Assembly (NCBI RefSeq): GCF_003946345.1
Contig: NZ_RHNY01000011.1
Location: 1 to 64,000, forward strand
DNA: 64,000 nucleotides
Source of the DNA: Levilactobacillus tongjiangensis
Lineage (GTDB): Bacteria; Bacillota; Bacilli; Lactobacillales; Lactobacillaceae
Reading direction: 5' to 3'
Below are positions 52,369 to 61,011 of this stretch, piece after piece. Below the pieces are notes generated by a model. That model was not told the origin of the DNA, made no database searches, and worked only from the letters and a program-made list of their open reading frames with translations. Position numbers and translations under genes: made by a program. Within the stretch, counting starts at the first letter, position 1; every line of letters begins with the position of its first letter.

Positions 52369-52965
52369 CTACAAGAAATGAGCAAAAGTCCCGTTGTCCC
52401 ACAGGATGTACAGCCCAATCAGAATGTACACCGCAATGGTCAGGTAACGTCCCTGCTTCTCCAACACGGTCGCTACCTTAGGCAGACAAGCCAGTCGGTA
52501 CCCAATCTCCCAAAACAGCACGACCATCACCGCAAACGTCAGCAAAATCAACGGGATAGCGGCCGGTTCAACGGTCGTAAATAGTGGGACGTAAATGCCC
52601 ACGTTATCCGCTCCACAAGTGGCCATGGTAATCACCGCCACACTCATGATCAGGCTCTGAGGATTCGTCACCCGATTGGCAATTTCCGCCGTGTCGTCGT
52701 CATCCCCCTGGAACCACAATTTTAGTCCGAGATAGATTGGAATTAATCCCAATAACCCTAGCAGCCACGGTGCGGGCACGAATCCCAATACCAGTGCTAA
52801 AATGAGCGAACTTCCCACCAATACGATGGTCCCCACGAAGTCCCCCACCAGCACCAACCACCTGTCTTGGTGCTTTACGCGGCTGAAGATTACCATTAGA
52901 ATAATTAAGTAATCGAGTCCGGTTGAAATATAGGCCGTGACCCCCGTTAAAATTGTTTTTACCAT
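52369..52965 (-). CDS. cadD: CadD-family cadmium resistance transporter
   Basis: A 198-residue membrane protein with five or six helices. It matches CadD of Gram-positive plasmids and chromosomes: TAYISTGLDYLIILMVIF at the N-terminus, CGADNVGIYVPLF in the middle. It exports or binds cadmium (and perhaps zinc). Start ATG 52965 has GGAGATGGGG upstream. Divergent from the CzrA-like regulator with a palindromic operator between. Confidence 0.88.
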   Translation of the reverse strand: MVKTILTGVTAYISTGLDYLIILMVIFSRVKHQDRWLVLVGDFVGTIVLVGSSLILALVLGFVPAPWLLGLLGLIPIYLGLKLWFQGDDDDTAEIANRVTNPQSLIMSVAVITMATCGADNVGIYVPLFTTVEPAAIPLILLTFAVMVVLFWEIGYRLACLPKVATVLEKQGRYLTIAVYILIGLYILWDNGTFAHFL

Positions 52966-52981
52966 AACCCCATCTCCTATG

Positions 52982-52999
52982 TATGTTATTTATAACATA
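52982..52999. promoter_or_regulatory. ArsR/CzrA-type operator
   Basis: Perfect inverted repeat TATGTTAT-TT-ATAACATA between cadD and the ArsR gene, of the form bound by CzrA/CadC-type regulators. Position covers both promoters. Confidence 0.7.
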
Positions 53000-53034
53000 T
53001 GTTAACATGGACATATGAAAGGAGCAAGCTTTAT

Positions 53035-53373
53035 ATGGCTGACTCACCTAAACCTGTCAAAAAAATTGCCCAACCCATTTTAGAAGCTTCACAGGATATC
53101 TTTAAACTCCTCAGTAATACCACCCGCCTTCAACTACTCTATCTGCTCGAGCAACGCGAACTCAACGTTAGTCAGCTCAGCGAACAGCTACAGGTCGAAC
53201 AATCTGTCATTTCACACCAGTTGGCCCTACTCAAGAAAGAACAACTGGTGACCGTCCGCCGGGCTGGTAAGCAAAATTTTTACCAACTAGATGATCCGCA
53301 CATTCTGGACATCGTCAACGAAACATTGGCCCACGTCGACCACGTTTTACGGGGCAAAACACACGGTCATTAA
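53035..53373 (+). CDS. ArsR/SmtB metal sensor, CzrA-like
   Basis: A 112-residue repressor. [22 protein letters not shown] (about 56-74) and the C-terminal alpha-5 zinc site with exact spacing D-x-H-x10-H-x2-H (in [17 protein letters not shown]). This predicts Zn(II)/Co(II)-type sensing rather than the alpha-3 cysteine site of CadC, which is absent. AAAGGAG precedes the ATG at 53035; an ATG 12 codons upstream overlaps the operator and is rejected. Probably derepresses cadD when zinc or cadmium is high. Confidence 0.9.
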   Translation: MADSPKPVKKIAQPILEASQDIFKLLSNTTRLQLLYLLEQRELNVSQLSEQLQVEQSVISHQLALLKKEQLVTVRRAGKQNFYQLDDPHILDIVNETLAHVDHVLRGKTHGH

Positions 53374-53491
53374 TACGAGTAAAACCGATTACCGGAAATC
53401 CCGCTGCGAATGCAGTATACTTTCCTTACACACTAAACCAGTTGTCGGCCAAGTTCTTAGGCCGACTAATTAGAAAGATGGGTGAACTAAG

Positions 53492-54508
53492 ATGCCTACT
53501 ATGAAGGAAATTGCCAAGCGGGCCAACGTTTCGGTCGCAGCGGTTTCGGTCGTTTTGAATAATAAAAAATCACGAATCTCCAAGGCTAAAAAAGCTGAAA
53601 TCAAGCAGATTGCCAAAGACCTGAACTATCATCCCAACATCGCTGCGGTCACGCTCAGCAAGAATATCAGTCTGACCATTGGTTTAATCGTGCCAGACAT
53701 CACGAACCCCTTCTTTGCAACGCTCACTCGGCTGATTGAGCAGCAACTGGGCGCTCAGGGCTACTCGACCCTATTCGTTGATAGTAACAATTCTTTTGCT
53801 GCTGAAAGCGATGCCGTGCAAAATATGGTCTCACGAGGGGTCGACGGCATTATTCTCGTCCCTTCTAACGAGTTCTTCTTAAGCAAAAAGAAGGAACGAA
53901 AAGCACTGATTGAAAAGGGCGACAAACCCATCGTCTTACTGAACGCGTACACTGATCTCAAGGTCAGCTACGTCAATTTCGACAACGTCCAGGGCGCCTA
54001 CCTGGCCACCCAGGAACTGATCAATTACGGCCACACTCACATTGCCTTCATTCGTGGAAAAGCCAACTTCGTCAACGCTGCTGAACGGCTCGCAGGCTAC
54101 CGCCAAGCCCTCAAGGACAACCGCATCGCCTTCAATAACGACCTGGTTTTCGAAGGGGATTATACCCTGGACTCCGGTGCGAAGCTGGCGCCCAAGATCC
54201 TCGAGGACCCGGCAACGACCGCCATCCTAAGTGCCAACGACCTCATGCTATTCGGGGTCATCAAGTGGGCTAAGCAGAACTTCGTTGATATCTTCAGCCG
54301 GGTCTCCATGGTGGGCTTCGACAACGATCCTTACGGTGAAATCATTGAGGTGCCCCTGACCACGGTCGACCAGCAACCCCTGGAGATGGTTAACGAAACC
54401 ATCGACCTCCTCCTAGAAATGTTAACAACTGGTGAGAAAGTCGTGCAGCACCTCATCGTTAAACCAAAATTAATTAAGCGGAGTTCCATTCACAAGATTG
54501 AAAACTAG
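53492..54508 (+). CDS. LacI-family transcriptional regulator
   Basis: A 338-residue regulator: HTH MKEIAKRANVSVAAVSVVLN and hinge helix (4-60), then a periplasmic-binding-protein-like sensor (TIGLIVPDITNPFF from about 64). Start is ATG 53492 or 53501; upstream GAAAGATGGG is a weak site. It precedes the operon 54758-57630 on the same strand and three LacI-type palindromes lie between, so it most likely represses that operon. Confidence 0.9.
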   Translation: MPTMKEIAKRANVSVAAVSVVLNNKKSRISKAKKAEIKQIAKDLNYHPNIAAVTLSKNISLTIGLIVPDITNPFFATLTRLIEQQLGAQGYSTLFVDSNNSFAAESDAVQNMVSRGVDGIILVPSNEFFLSKKKERKALIEKGDKPIVLLNAYTDLKVSYVNFDNVQGAYLATQELINYGHTHIAFIRGKANFVNAAERLAGYRQALKDNRIAFNNDLVFEGDYTLDSGAKLAPKILEDPATTAILSANDLMLFGVIKWAKQNFVDIFSRVSMVGFDNDPYGEIIEVPLTTVDQQPLEMVNETIDLLLEMLTTGEKVVQHLIVKPKLIKRSSIHKIEN

Positions 54509-54588
54509 AAAGCTTATGTTTAGTGACTGGACACCACGAATTGTCGGATTAATGATTAAATATTAACAATTGCTTTCACTTATCAAAA

Positions 54589-54736
54589 TGATAAAGCGTT
54601 TAATCATGAACCTTTCTCACCTTTTGTCGCGCTAATATTCTTGACTTGAACCTTTAGCGTGCTGTATGATGGCCATAAATAAAAGCGCTTACAGAAGAGC
54701 GCTTTTAATTTTAATCAGTTGGTTAAGCGCTTAACC
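54589..54736 (+). promoter_or_regulatory. LacI-controlled promoter with three operators
   Basis: Promoter TTGACT (54641-54646), 18-base spacer, TATGAT (54665-54670). Operators: an imperfect palindrome around AAAGCGTTT (54589-54606), AAAAGCGC..GCGCTTTT (54680-54707) just after the start point, and a perfect GGTTAAGCGCTTAACC (54721-54736). The shared AAGCGCTT core is of LacI/CcpA-family type. Confidence 0.75.
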
Positions 54737-54757
54737 CAACTAAGGAGGACCTTTATT

Positions 54758-55504
54758 ATGGCAAAAGTTTTACTGGCTGGTGAATCTTGGATCTCGACGA
54801 CCACCGAGTATAAAGGATACGATTCCTTCACCAGTACGAAACTCGAAATTGGTTGTGACGACCTGTTACAAGCACTACGTGGACTTGGTCACAACGTCAC
54901 CCACTTACGGGCGCACGATGTACCGGAGCACTTTCCCTGGACGCTAGCCGACCTCAACCAATACGACGTCATCATTCTTTCTGACATTGGGAGCAATTCC
55001 TTCACCCTCTCGAACGGTGTTTTCGCTGGGGGGAACCCGTCCGTCAATCGCTTAGAACTCTTGAAACAGTGGGTCGAAGCCGGCGGATCGTTAATGATGG
55101 CGGGGGGCTACCTCTCATTTGGTGGTTTCGAGGGCAAGGCTCACTATCACAACACCCCTATCGAAGATATCTTACCGGTCACCGTGGCCCCTTACGACGA
55201 CCGCGTGGAAGCGCCCCAGGGAGTTACCCCACAAACCACTCAAGCCAATCCCATCAGCGATGGGCTCGGCGAATTCCCAGTTATTTTGGGCTATCAGGAC
55301 GTGACGCCTAAGGTTGCCAGCCAGGTCCTCATGACCGTGGCCGACAAGCCGCTCCTGGTAACCGCCACAGCTGGTAAAGGCCGGACGTTGGCCTACAACA
55401 CTGACATCGCGCCACACTGGGCTTCCCAAGAATTCATGGCTTGGTCCCACTACGGCGAGTTCTTCTCTCGCTGCATCCAGTGGCTGGCCGGGGACCTGGC
55501 TTAA
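54758..55504 (+). CDS. Putative glutamine amidotransferase-like protein (GATase1-like)
   Basis: A 248-residue cytoplasmic protein with a class I GATase-like fold (LLAGESW, then YDVIILSDIGSNS and GGSLMMAGGYLSFGG). The usual nucleophile Cys is absent at the elbow, as in the PF07090-like group of putative amidotransferases. AAGGAGGACCTTTATT precedes the ATG. First gene of the LacI-controlled operon with a DMT transporter and an Ntn hydrolase. Reaction unknown. Confidence 0.78.
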   Translation: MAKVLLAGESWISTTTEYKGYDSFTSTKLEIGCDDLLQALRGLGHNVTHLRAHDVPEHFPWTLADLNQYDVIILSDIGSNSFTLSNGVFAGGNPSVNRLELLKQWVEAGGSLMMAGGYLSFGGFEGKAHYHNTPIEDILPVTVAPYDDRVEAPQGVTPQTTQANPISDGLGEFPVILGYQDVTPKVASQVLMTVADKPLLVTATAGKGRTLAYNTDIAPHWASQEFMAWSHYGEFFSRCIQWLAGDLA

Positions 55505-55547
55505 TTTATCCGTATGGTTACCAGAATCTTAGAAATGGGGAAATAAA

Positions 55548-56552
55548 ATGAATGAACAACATTCTTCAAACGACAAGCTAAATACCGCTGAAAAAACCGT
55601 TGTTGTGCCATTATTATTAATTGCTACCATTCTAGCCGGCATGCTGTCACCCATGCAATCTGCCGTGAACGGCCAAGTCGGCAAGCTTTTGAAAGATGGC
55701 AACGCCTCTGCCGTCGTCTCCTTTGGATCAGGACTGGTCGTTATGGCCGTCATCATCTTAGCCCGCCGCTCAACCCGGCAACAGTTCGCGTCCATCCCAC
55801 GTAAAATTGCCGCTCGCAAGATTCCCTGGTGGAACTGGGTAGCCGGCTGTTGTGGGGCCATGGTCGTCTTCTCCGAAGGGGCCTCCGCTTCTGTACTGGG
55901 CGTGGCTACCTTCCAAACAACTTTAATTTCTGGCATGGTGATTTCCGGATTACTCTGTGACCGCTTAGGCATTGGGGTGCCCGAGAAACAGATGTTTAAC
56001 TTCCCCCGGATTTTAGGTGCCTTACTCGCCATCCTAGCGACCGTCCTCGTTGTATTGCCTAGCTGGCAAGCCCCTAAGGTCGTTGCCTTAGCCGTCCTAC
56101 CATTCTTAGCTGGTCTATTAGCAGGTTGGCAACCAGCCGGTAACTCCGCTGTAGCTCAGGAAACTGGATCCATGCTGGTATCCATCACCTGGAACTTTAT
56201 TGTCGGTTTCACCATCTTAGGCGCTGCCCTCTTGATCCGGGTCATGATGGGTCAAGTAACCTTCACCCTGCCAACCGCTTGGTGGATGTACCTCGGCGGG
56301 CCCCTTGGCTTACTGTCGATTGCCTTGATGGCGCTGTTAGTTCGTGGCTTGGGCCTGTTGTTACTGGGACTCGCCTCCACTGCTGGACAGCTGATTGGGT
56401 CCGTCCTGATCGACTGGATGATTCCCGCTCTGGGCGCACAGGTCTACACGGTCACCGTCCTTGGTGCCGTGGTTGCCCTGATTGGTGCTGGTATTGCTAT
56501 GATGCCTTCCGCTAAGAAAAAGGTCGCCGTCAACGACCTCGAGACCCACTGA
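55548..56552 (+). CDS. DMT-superfamily transporter (DUF606/YdcZ-like)
   Basis: A 334-residue membrane protein with about ten helices in two homologous halves, each carrying the pattern MLSPMQSAVNGQVGKLL or GWQPAGNSAVAQETGS, the DUF606 (YdcZ) duplication. ATGGGGAAATAAA precedes the ATG. Placed between the GATase-like gene and the Ntn hydrolase, it may import or export the substrate or product of that pathway. Confidence 0.85.
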   Translation: MNEQHSSNDKLNTAEKTVVVPLLLIATILAGMLSPMQSAVNGQVGKLLKDGNASAVVSFGSGLVVMAVIILARRSTRQQFASIPRKIAARKIPWWNWVAGCCGAMVVFSEGASASVLGVATFQTTLISGMVISGLLCDRLGIGVPEKQMFNFPRILGALLAILATVLVVLPSWQAPKVVALAVLPFLAGLLAGWQPAGNSAVAQETGSMLVSITWNFIVGFTILGAALLIRVMMGQVTFTLPTAWWMYLGGPLGLLSIALMALLVRGLGLLLLGLASTAGQLIGSVLIDWMIPALGAQVYTVTVLGAVVALIGAGIAMMPSAKKKVAVNDLETH

Positions 56553-56574
56553 TCACACAGAAAGGAGCTTCCTT

Positions 56575-57630
56575 ATGGCCTGTACAGGCATTGAATTAAT
56601 TAGCAAGCAGGGGCATCCCTTCTGGGGTCGCACCCAAGATTTTGAACAACACTTTGAATACTCTGGCGTGAAGATTCCCAAAGGCTATGAATTTCAAGAA
56701 GCCTTTACCCCGTTCAAAAGTGAACGCAACGTCATGGGTATCGTCTGGGCCAATGACATTCACAAATCACCGGTTCTTCTCGACGGGATCAACGAATACG
56801 GCATCTGTGGCGGTTCATTTTACTTTGACCATTTCTACCGCTACGTGCCGACTGCCGAGATCACTGCCAGCGGCAAGACTGCAATTCGTGGCGAGGAACT
56901 CTGCACCTGGATTCTGACCCATTACCGTAGTCTGGATGACATCAAAAACAACCTTGGCCAAGACATTGGTATCACTAATGAACCGGGCCCGATGATGGGC
57001 ATGTCTGTCCCACAACACTGCGTCTTTCACGACGAAACGGGTCGGTCTATCGTGGTCGAACCGTCAGTCGAAAATGGCTTCCACATTTACGAAAATAAGC
57101 TCGGTGTCTTCACCAATGCACCTACCTTTGACTGGCATCTAAGTAACTTGAAGACCTGGCTAGAACGAACTACTGACCGTCACTACCACTTCACCGTTGA
57201 TGAACCCATTGACCAGATCAAGCTGGACGAACCAACTAGTGGCCTGGTAGGCATACCCGCCGACTACAAACCCGAATCACGGTTTCTCCGGGCTGCCTTC
57301 TCCAAGCTCCTCTCCATAGACGTTGATGACGATGAGGCCCTCAACCAGATTTTCCAGCTGCTAACCACAGTGAATACGCCCAAGGGTTCCCTGCGGATTC
57401 CACAACCAGATGAAACACTGGTCGCCTGGACGCAGTACACCGCTGGCTACGATATTCAGCAGAAGATTCTGTACGCCTTCACCTACGACAACCGAGATCT
57501 GCGGTCACTGAACTATGGTGATCCCAGCGATTGGGGCAGTGACATCCGCTACTTTAGCTTCATCTCCAAGCAAACTGCCCGCCCATTTACTGAGAAGAAT
57601 TCCTGGGCAGCTGGGGAGAATACGATTTAG
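56575..57630 (+). CDS. Choloylglycine hydrolase / penicillin acylase family Ntn hydrolase
   Basis: A 351-residue linear amide C-N hydrolase. The catalytic Cys is at residue 3 (MACTG) rather than residue 2; R and D of GRTQDFE and the NAPTF segment (about residue 182) match family active-site residues. The natural substrate (bile salt, penicillin V, acyl-homoserine lactone or another amide) is not settled. AGAAAGGAG precedes the ATG. Last gene of the LacI-regulated operon; terminator follows. Confidence 0.88.
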   Translation: MACTGIELISKQGHPFWGRTQDFEQHFEYSGVKIPKGYEFQEAFTPFKSERNVMGIVWANDIHKSPVLLDGINEYGICGGSFYFDHFYRYVPTAEITASGKTAIRGEELCTWILTHYRSLDDIKNNLGQDIGITNEPGPMMGMSVPQHCVFHDETGRSIVVEPSVENGFHIYENKLGVFTNAPTFDWHLSNLKTWLERTTDRHYHFTVDEPIDQIKLDEPTSGLVGIPADYKPESRFLRAAFSKLLSIDVDDDEALNQIFQLLTTVNTPKGSLRIPQPDETLVAWTQYTAGYDIQQKILYAFTYDNRDLRSLNYGDPSDWGSDIRYFSFISKQTARPFTEKNSWAAGENTI

Positions 57631-57672
57631 AACTGTGTCATACTTTACGTAAAAATTGAATTTCATCACTCA

Positions 57673-57722
57673 GAGGATAGCTAGCTCCTGGAAAATATTT
57701 AGGGTCTAGGCTATCTTTTTTA
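57673..57722 (+). terminator. Terminator of LacI-controlled operon
   Basis: Arms AGGATAGC and GGCTATCT with TTTTTT tail; CTAG next to both arms extends the stem. Confidence 0.8.
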
Positions 57723-57766
57723 GTTGAGTTCGCCGTCATTATTGATTTCAGGAATCTAAACTCAAT

Positions 57767-57797
57767 AAAAAAAGAACTGCAATAATTAGCAGTTCCT
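57767..57797 (-). terminator. Terminator of yefM-yoeB
   Basis: Minus-strand GGAACTGC/GCAGTTCT arms, eight-base loop, T-run. Overlaps the yoeB end. Confidence 0.85.
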
Positions 57798-58066
57798 TAG
57801 TAGTGGAAACGACACTGAATAATTGTCAGACTGTTTGGCATGACCTGGTAAACTAAACGATTAACCTTATCAACACGACGTGACCAAGCGTTTTTATCTT
57901 GATACTTCAGTGGTTCAGGTTTCCCGATTCCCGTAAATGGGTGCCGCTGCGTATCTTTAATTAGTGAATTCAATCGCTTTAGTGTCTTTCGATCATTCAT
58001 TTGCCAATACAGATAGTCCTCCCAAGCAATGTTCGTGAATAAAATGTTCAGCGGTGTATTATTCAT
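57797..58066 (-). CDS. yoeB: YoeB-type ribosome-dependent mRNA endonuclease toxin
   Basis: An 89-residue toxin of the Txe/YoeB family. The stretch HPFTGIGKPEPLKYQ, then AWSRRVDKVNRLVYQV and terminal CRFHY match the family including the C-terminal catalytic residues. Overlaps yefM by 8 bases. Cleaves mRNA in the ribosomal A site (family knowledge). Intact. Confidence 0.95.
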   Translation of the reverse strand: MNNTPLNILFTNIAWEDYLYWQMNDRKTLKRLNSLIKDTQRHPFTGIGKPEPLKYQDKNAWSRRVDKVNRLVYQVMPNSLTIIQCRFHY

Positions 58067-58337
58067 GTGACAGCCGATTCCATTCCTCAGGAGTTAACGC
58101 CTTAACTTGACCTGTTTCCGCTTGCTTAAAAGATTTTTGCAGTGCTAACTGATTGGCTTCACTACTAAACAAATAAAGTGTTTCTTTCCAAGAATTAAAT
58201 TCAGACTCGCTCATAACTACCACATTCTTATTCTTAGGCTTAGTGATAATAACCTGATCATCATATTCTGCCACATCATCCGTGATTTTTTTAAGATTAT
58301 TGCGTGCATCAGTAATATTCGTTGCACTAATTGCCAT
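58059..58337 (-). CDS. yefM: YefM-type antitoxin
   Basis: A 92-residue Phd/YefM-family antitoxin: N-terminal DNA-binding fold (AISATNITDARNNLKKITDD, then VVVMSESEFNSWKETLYL) and disordered acidic C-terminus that binds YoeB. It is upstream of and overlaps the toxin gene, the classic order. GGGAAGGGAATGGGAG precedes the ATG. Confidence 0.95.
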   Translation of the reverse strand: MAISATNITDARNNLKKITDDVAEYDDQVIITKPKNKNVVVMSESEFNSWKETLYLFSSEANQLALQKSFKQAETGQVKALTPEEWNRLSHE

Positions 58338-58392
58338 ACTCCCATTCCCTTCCCCCAGTTAGTAGCTGTAGTTTAGCAAATTTTAGCTAAAC

Positions 58393-58410
58393 TGTACAGA
58401 ATTTTGTACG
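58393..58410 (-). promoter_or_regulatory. YefM operator
   Basis: TGTACA at 58393-58398 and TGTACG at 58405-58410; TGTACA is the core recognised by YefM in autoregulation. A second inverted repeat TTTAGC/GCTAAA (58373-58390) lies next to it. Confidence 0.6.
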
Positions 58411-58514
58411 TTATTTTTAGTTTTTCTCAATAAAAAATGATAACTAGTAACGGCCAGTTATCATTTCATCAACTTAATAGATTCGTTCGTTGTTTTCTAG
58501 TTTTGAATTTAGAT

Positions 58515-58960
58515 TGTTTATCCCTGTCCTGGCTACCTCTGAAACGTGCTCCGCCAGACAGGTTCCTGCGCTTAGTATGAATCTTGCTTAAAGACTGGAT
58601 TTGTTCTCGCCTGTTTATCCCGGTCCTGGCTGCCTCTGAAACGTGCTCCGCCAGACAGGTTCCTGCGCTTAGTATGAATCTTGCTTAAAGACTGGATTTG
58701 TTCTCGCCTGTTTATCCCGGTCCTGGCTGCCTCTGAAACGTGCTCCGCCAGACAGGTTCCTGCGCTTAGTATGAATCTTGCTTAAAGACTGGATTTGTTC
58801 TCGCCTGTTTATCCCGGTCCTGGCTGCCTCTGAAACGTGCTCCGCCAGACAGGTTCCTGCGCTTAGTATGAATCTTGCTTAAAGACTGGATTTGTTCTCG
58901 CCTGTTTATCCCGGTCCTGGCTGCTTTTGAAACGTGCTCCGTGAGGCAGACCCCTGCGCT
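58515..58960. repeat. 97-bp tandem repeat, four full units plus a degenerate fifth
   Basis: Unit starts are 58515, 58612, 58709, 58806 and 58903, spaced exactly 97 bases. Units 2-4 are identical; unit 1 differs at few bases (CCCTGTCC and CTACC); unit 5 diverges after the first 35 bases. Each unit has CTGGC/GCCAG arms around TGCCTCTGAAACGTGCTCC. 97 is not a multiple of 3, so a repeated coding sequence is excluded. Confidence 0.9.
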
Positions 58961-59038
58961 TAGTACAAAACTTGGCCTTGTCCGGCTGCACCGAACAAGG
59001 CCAAGTTTCACACTAATGCTCAGGGTCTAAGCGCCTCA
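58941..59038 (-). terminator. Terminator hairpin of the multicopper oxidase gene
   Basis: Perfect 13-base arms AACTTGGCCTTGT (58969-58981) and complement (58995-59007); minus tail TTTTG. Larger arms GTGAGGC/GCCTCAC (58941-58947, 59032-59038) enclose it. Confidence 0.75.
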
Positions 59039-59049
59039 CTCCGCACTCT

Positions 59050-60585
59050 TTACATCTTCATTCCCATCTTCTCATAGGAACTCATACCAGCCAGGTGCAG
59101 GTCCTTAACGTCAATCCCTCGCTCCTCAGCGACCGCGTTCATTAGCGTGTCCATATCCATCAGCTTATACGTCTGTGGATGTTGCGGATCGTACGCTTCA
59201 ATTTGAGCCATCATTCCGCCATCTTCATGTTCAATAATGTGACAGTGATACATGAAGACACCAGGCTTGTCGAACCAAACCTTTAACCGGACCGTTTCAC
59301 CAGGGTTCACACCGACCGTATCCTTGAAGCCGTGCTCGTTGGCGTACGGTTCATGGCCGTTGCGTGAGACCACTAGGAATTGGGTGCCGTGCATGTGGAA
59401 TGGGTGAACCATGCCGCCTTCCATGTCATTGGTGTTGGTAACGTCCCATAACTCAACGTTGCCCACCTTCTGCTTGGCATCGATCCGTTGCATTTCAAAT
59501 TTCTTACCGTCGATCATAACTTGTTCATCCATCCCAGACATCACGACCTTCCGAATTGGCGTGTCTGGCGTCACTTCTGGGTCTGGAATATCAACCAGGT
59601 GGTCTGGCAATTTAGCCGTGTCCGTCGCAAAGTCGTGGACTCTGAACCGAACCAACGGCACATCGTCACTGTACAACGTGACCGTCTTACCAGGTGTAAC
59701 CTTGCCGAAGTCCACAATAATTTCGGTCCGTTCGGCACAGGTCAACATCAGGTGTGTAAATTCAACTGGTTCTGGCATAACCCCACCGTCGGAAGCAATC
59801 TGCGTGAATGGCAGGTCATCGTCAAAGTGTAGGCGCCACTCACGTCGGTTAGCGCCATCCAAGATGCGGAGGCGAACTCGTTGCGTGGTGACATCAAAGT
59901 AGGGATTGATGGTGCCATTGATCATTGGTGTAGGTCCCTGAACCCCGTCCGGATCGTAATCAGCGTTGTAATCCCACTGATTGTCTTCGTGGAAACGCCG
60001 GTCTTGGAGAACCAACGGAATGTCATCCACCCCGTAGTTCCGTGGAAATGGCAATTTGGCCTCAACGTCGTCGGTAACCAGCGCCAAGCCCGCTAAACCA
60101 TGCCAAACCTGTTCGGCAGTTGATGGGCACGGATGCGCGTGGAGCCACAGCGTTGCGGCCGGTTGATCGACCTTGAAATCAATGTTGCGCGTCTTACCAG
60201 GATAAACGGGGGCGTGACAGCCACCGTCAGTATACGGTCCTGGGACGTTCAAGCCGTGCCAGTGGAACGTGGTCAGTTCTGGCAAACTATTTTTCAAATC
60301 AATGTGCATGGTCTTGCCCTTAGCAAACACAACGGTTTGGCCAAGTAGCGACCCATTATACCCCCAGGTCTTCGTCTTCTTACCTGGCAATAATTGGGTC
60401 TCCCCGGCCTGAGCCTCGACCGTGTAATATGTATCCGTCGCCGTCTCTTTATCGGGTTTCAGCAGTGGTGGAATCCGTAACGGTTGTTGCGGCGTTTTCG
60501 GTTCTGCCAGCGGTACGTACCCACCATCGTGCGTATTGTAAGCCGCCTCATCAAAGAAATAATCGGTGTAAATTGATTTTGTCAT
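59050..60585 (-). CDS. Multicopper oxidase (laccase-like)
   Basis: A 511-residue three-cupredoxin-domain oxidase. Copper sites: TFHWHGLNVPG, LWLHAHPCPS, HPFHMHGTQF and YHCHIIEHEDGGMM (last with type 1 Cys, His and axial Met). No signal peptide, so cytoplasmic. A methionine-rich C-terminus (SSYEKMGMKM). Related lactobacillar enzymes oxidise phenols and biogenic amines; the substrate here is inference. The minus-strand site upstream is AGGGGAGCCTTCAAG, 5 bases before the ATG. Monocistronic. Confidence 0.95.
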   Translation of the reverse strand: MTKSIYTDYFFDEAAYNTHDGGYVPLAEPKTPQQPLRIPPLLKPDKETATDTYYTVEAQAGETQLLPGKKTKTWGYNGSLLGQTVVFAKGKTMHIDLKNSLPELTTFHWHGLNVPGPYTDGGCHAPVYPGKTRNIDFKVDQPAATLWLHAHPCPSTAEQVWHGLAGLALVTDDVEAKLPFPRNYGVDDIPLVLQDRRFHEDNQWDYNADYDPDGVQGPTPMINGTINPYFDVTTQRVRLRILDGANRREWRLHFDDDLPFTQIASDGGVMPEPVEFTHLMLTCAERTEIIVDFGKVTPGKTVTLYSDDVPLVRFRVHDFATDTAKLPDHLVDIPDPEVTPDTPIRKVVMSGMDEQVMIDGKKFEMQRIDAKQKVGNVELWDVTNTNDMEGGMVHPFHMHGTQFLVVSRNGHEPYANEHGFKDTVGVNPGETVRLKVWFDKPGVFMYHCHIIEHEDGGMMAQIEAYDPQHPQTYKLMDMDTLMNAVAEERGIDVKDLHLAGMSSYEKMGMKM

Positions 60586-60694
60586 CTTGAAGGCTCCCCT
60601 ACGAGTTATTTAGAACACTTACAAAGTAATCATACCGCATTCTTTCGAACGAGTAATAATAATCCGTTTGTGAAATTGTCCGGTAAACCATGAA

Positions 60695-60878
60695 GCGCTT
60701 GGAGACTGGCGATTTTTCCAGGCTTCAAACCGAGCCGAAGGACCGCTTTTCAGGCCGTAAGCGTTCCCCATAGCAGGCGAATCTCCGACCGTCTTCGGTA
60801 ACTGGTGAAACTAATTTCAAGTCTATAATATCCTACTGTCCTTGGCTTGATAACGGTTTCTGAACTTTCAACCGTTAG
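60695..60878 (+). mobile_element. 5'-truncated copy of the 594-bp element
   Basis: Matches the right 185 bases of mobile element A (from CTTGGAGACTGGCGATTTTTC to the terminal CTTTCAACCGTTAG), including the 3' half of a class I repeat at 60695-60800. The left end, class II part and target duplication are missing. Confidence 0.75.
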
Positions 60879-60912
60879 CTAGTGAGTATATCAGCAAAAC
60901 CAACTGGAAGCA

Positions 60913-60946
60913 GAAAAGGACTGAAACAAAAGTCTCAGTCCCCTCA
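60913..60946 (-). terminator. Terminator-like hairpin
   Basis: Minus-strand GGACTGAGAC / GTTTCAGTCC arms, loop TTTT, T-rich tail. No gene with this end is certain; the small frame at 61012-61122 is the only candidate. Confidence 0.5.
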
Positions 60947-61011
60947 AATATATTATCTATTTAAGTGTCTCCGTAGCAATTTTCTCTCTCTGAACACTGT
61001 CGCGAACCAAG

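Noticed and set aside
58515-58960. CRISPR array
   Set aside because: The tandem units are contiguous and identical with no unique spacers, and no cas genes are near.
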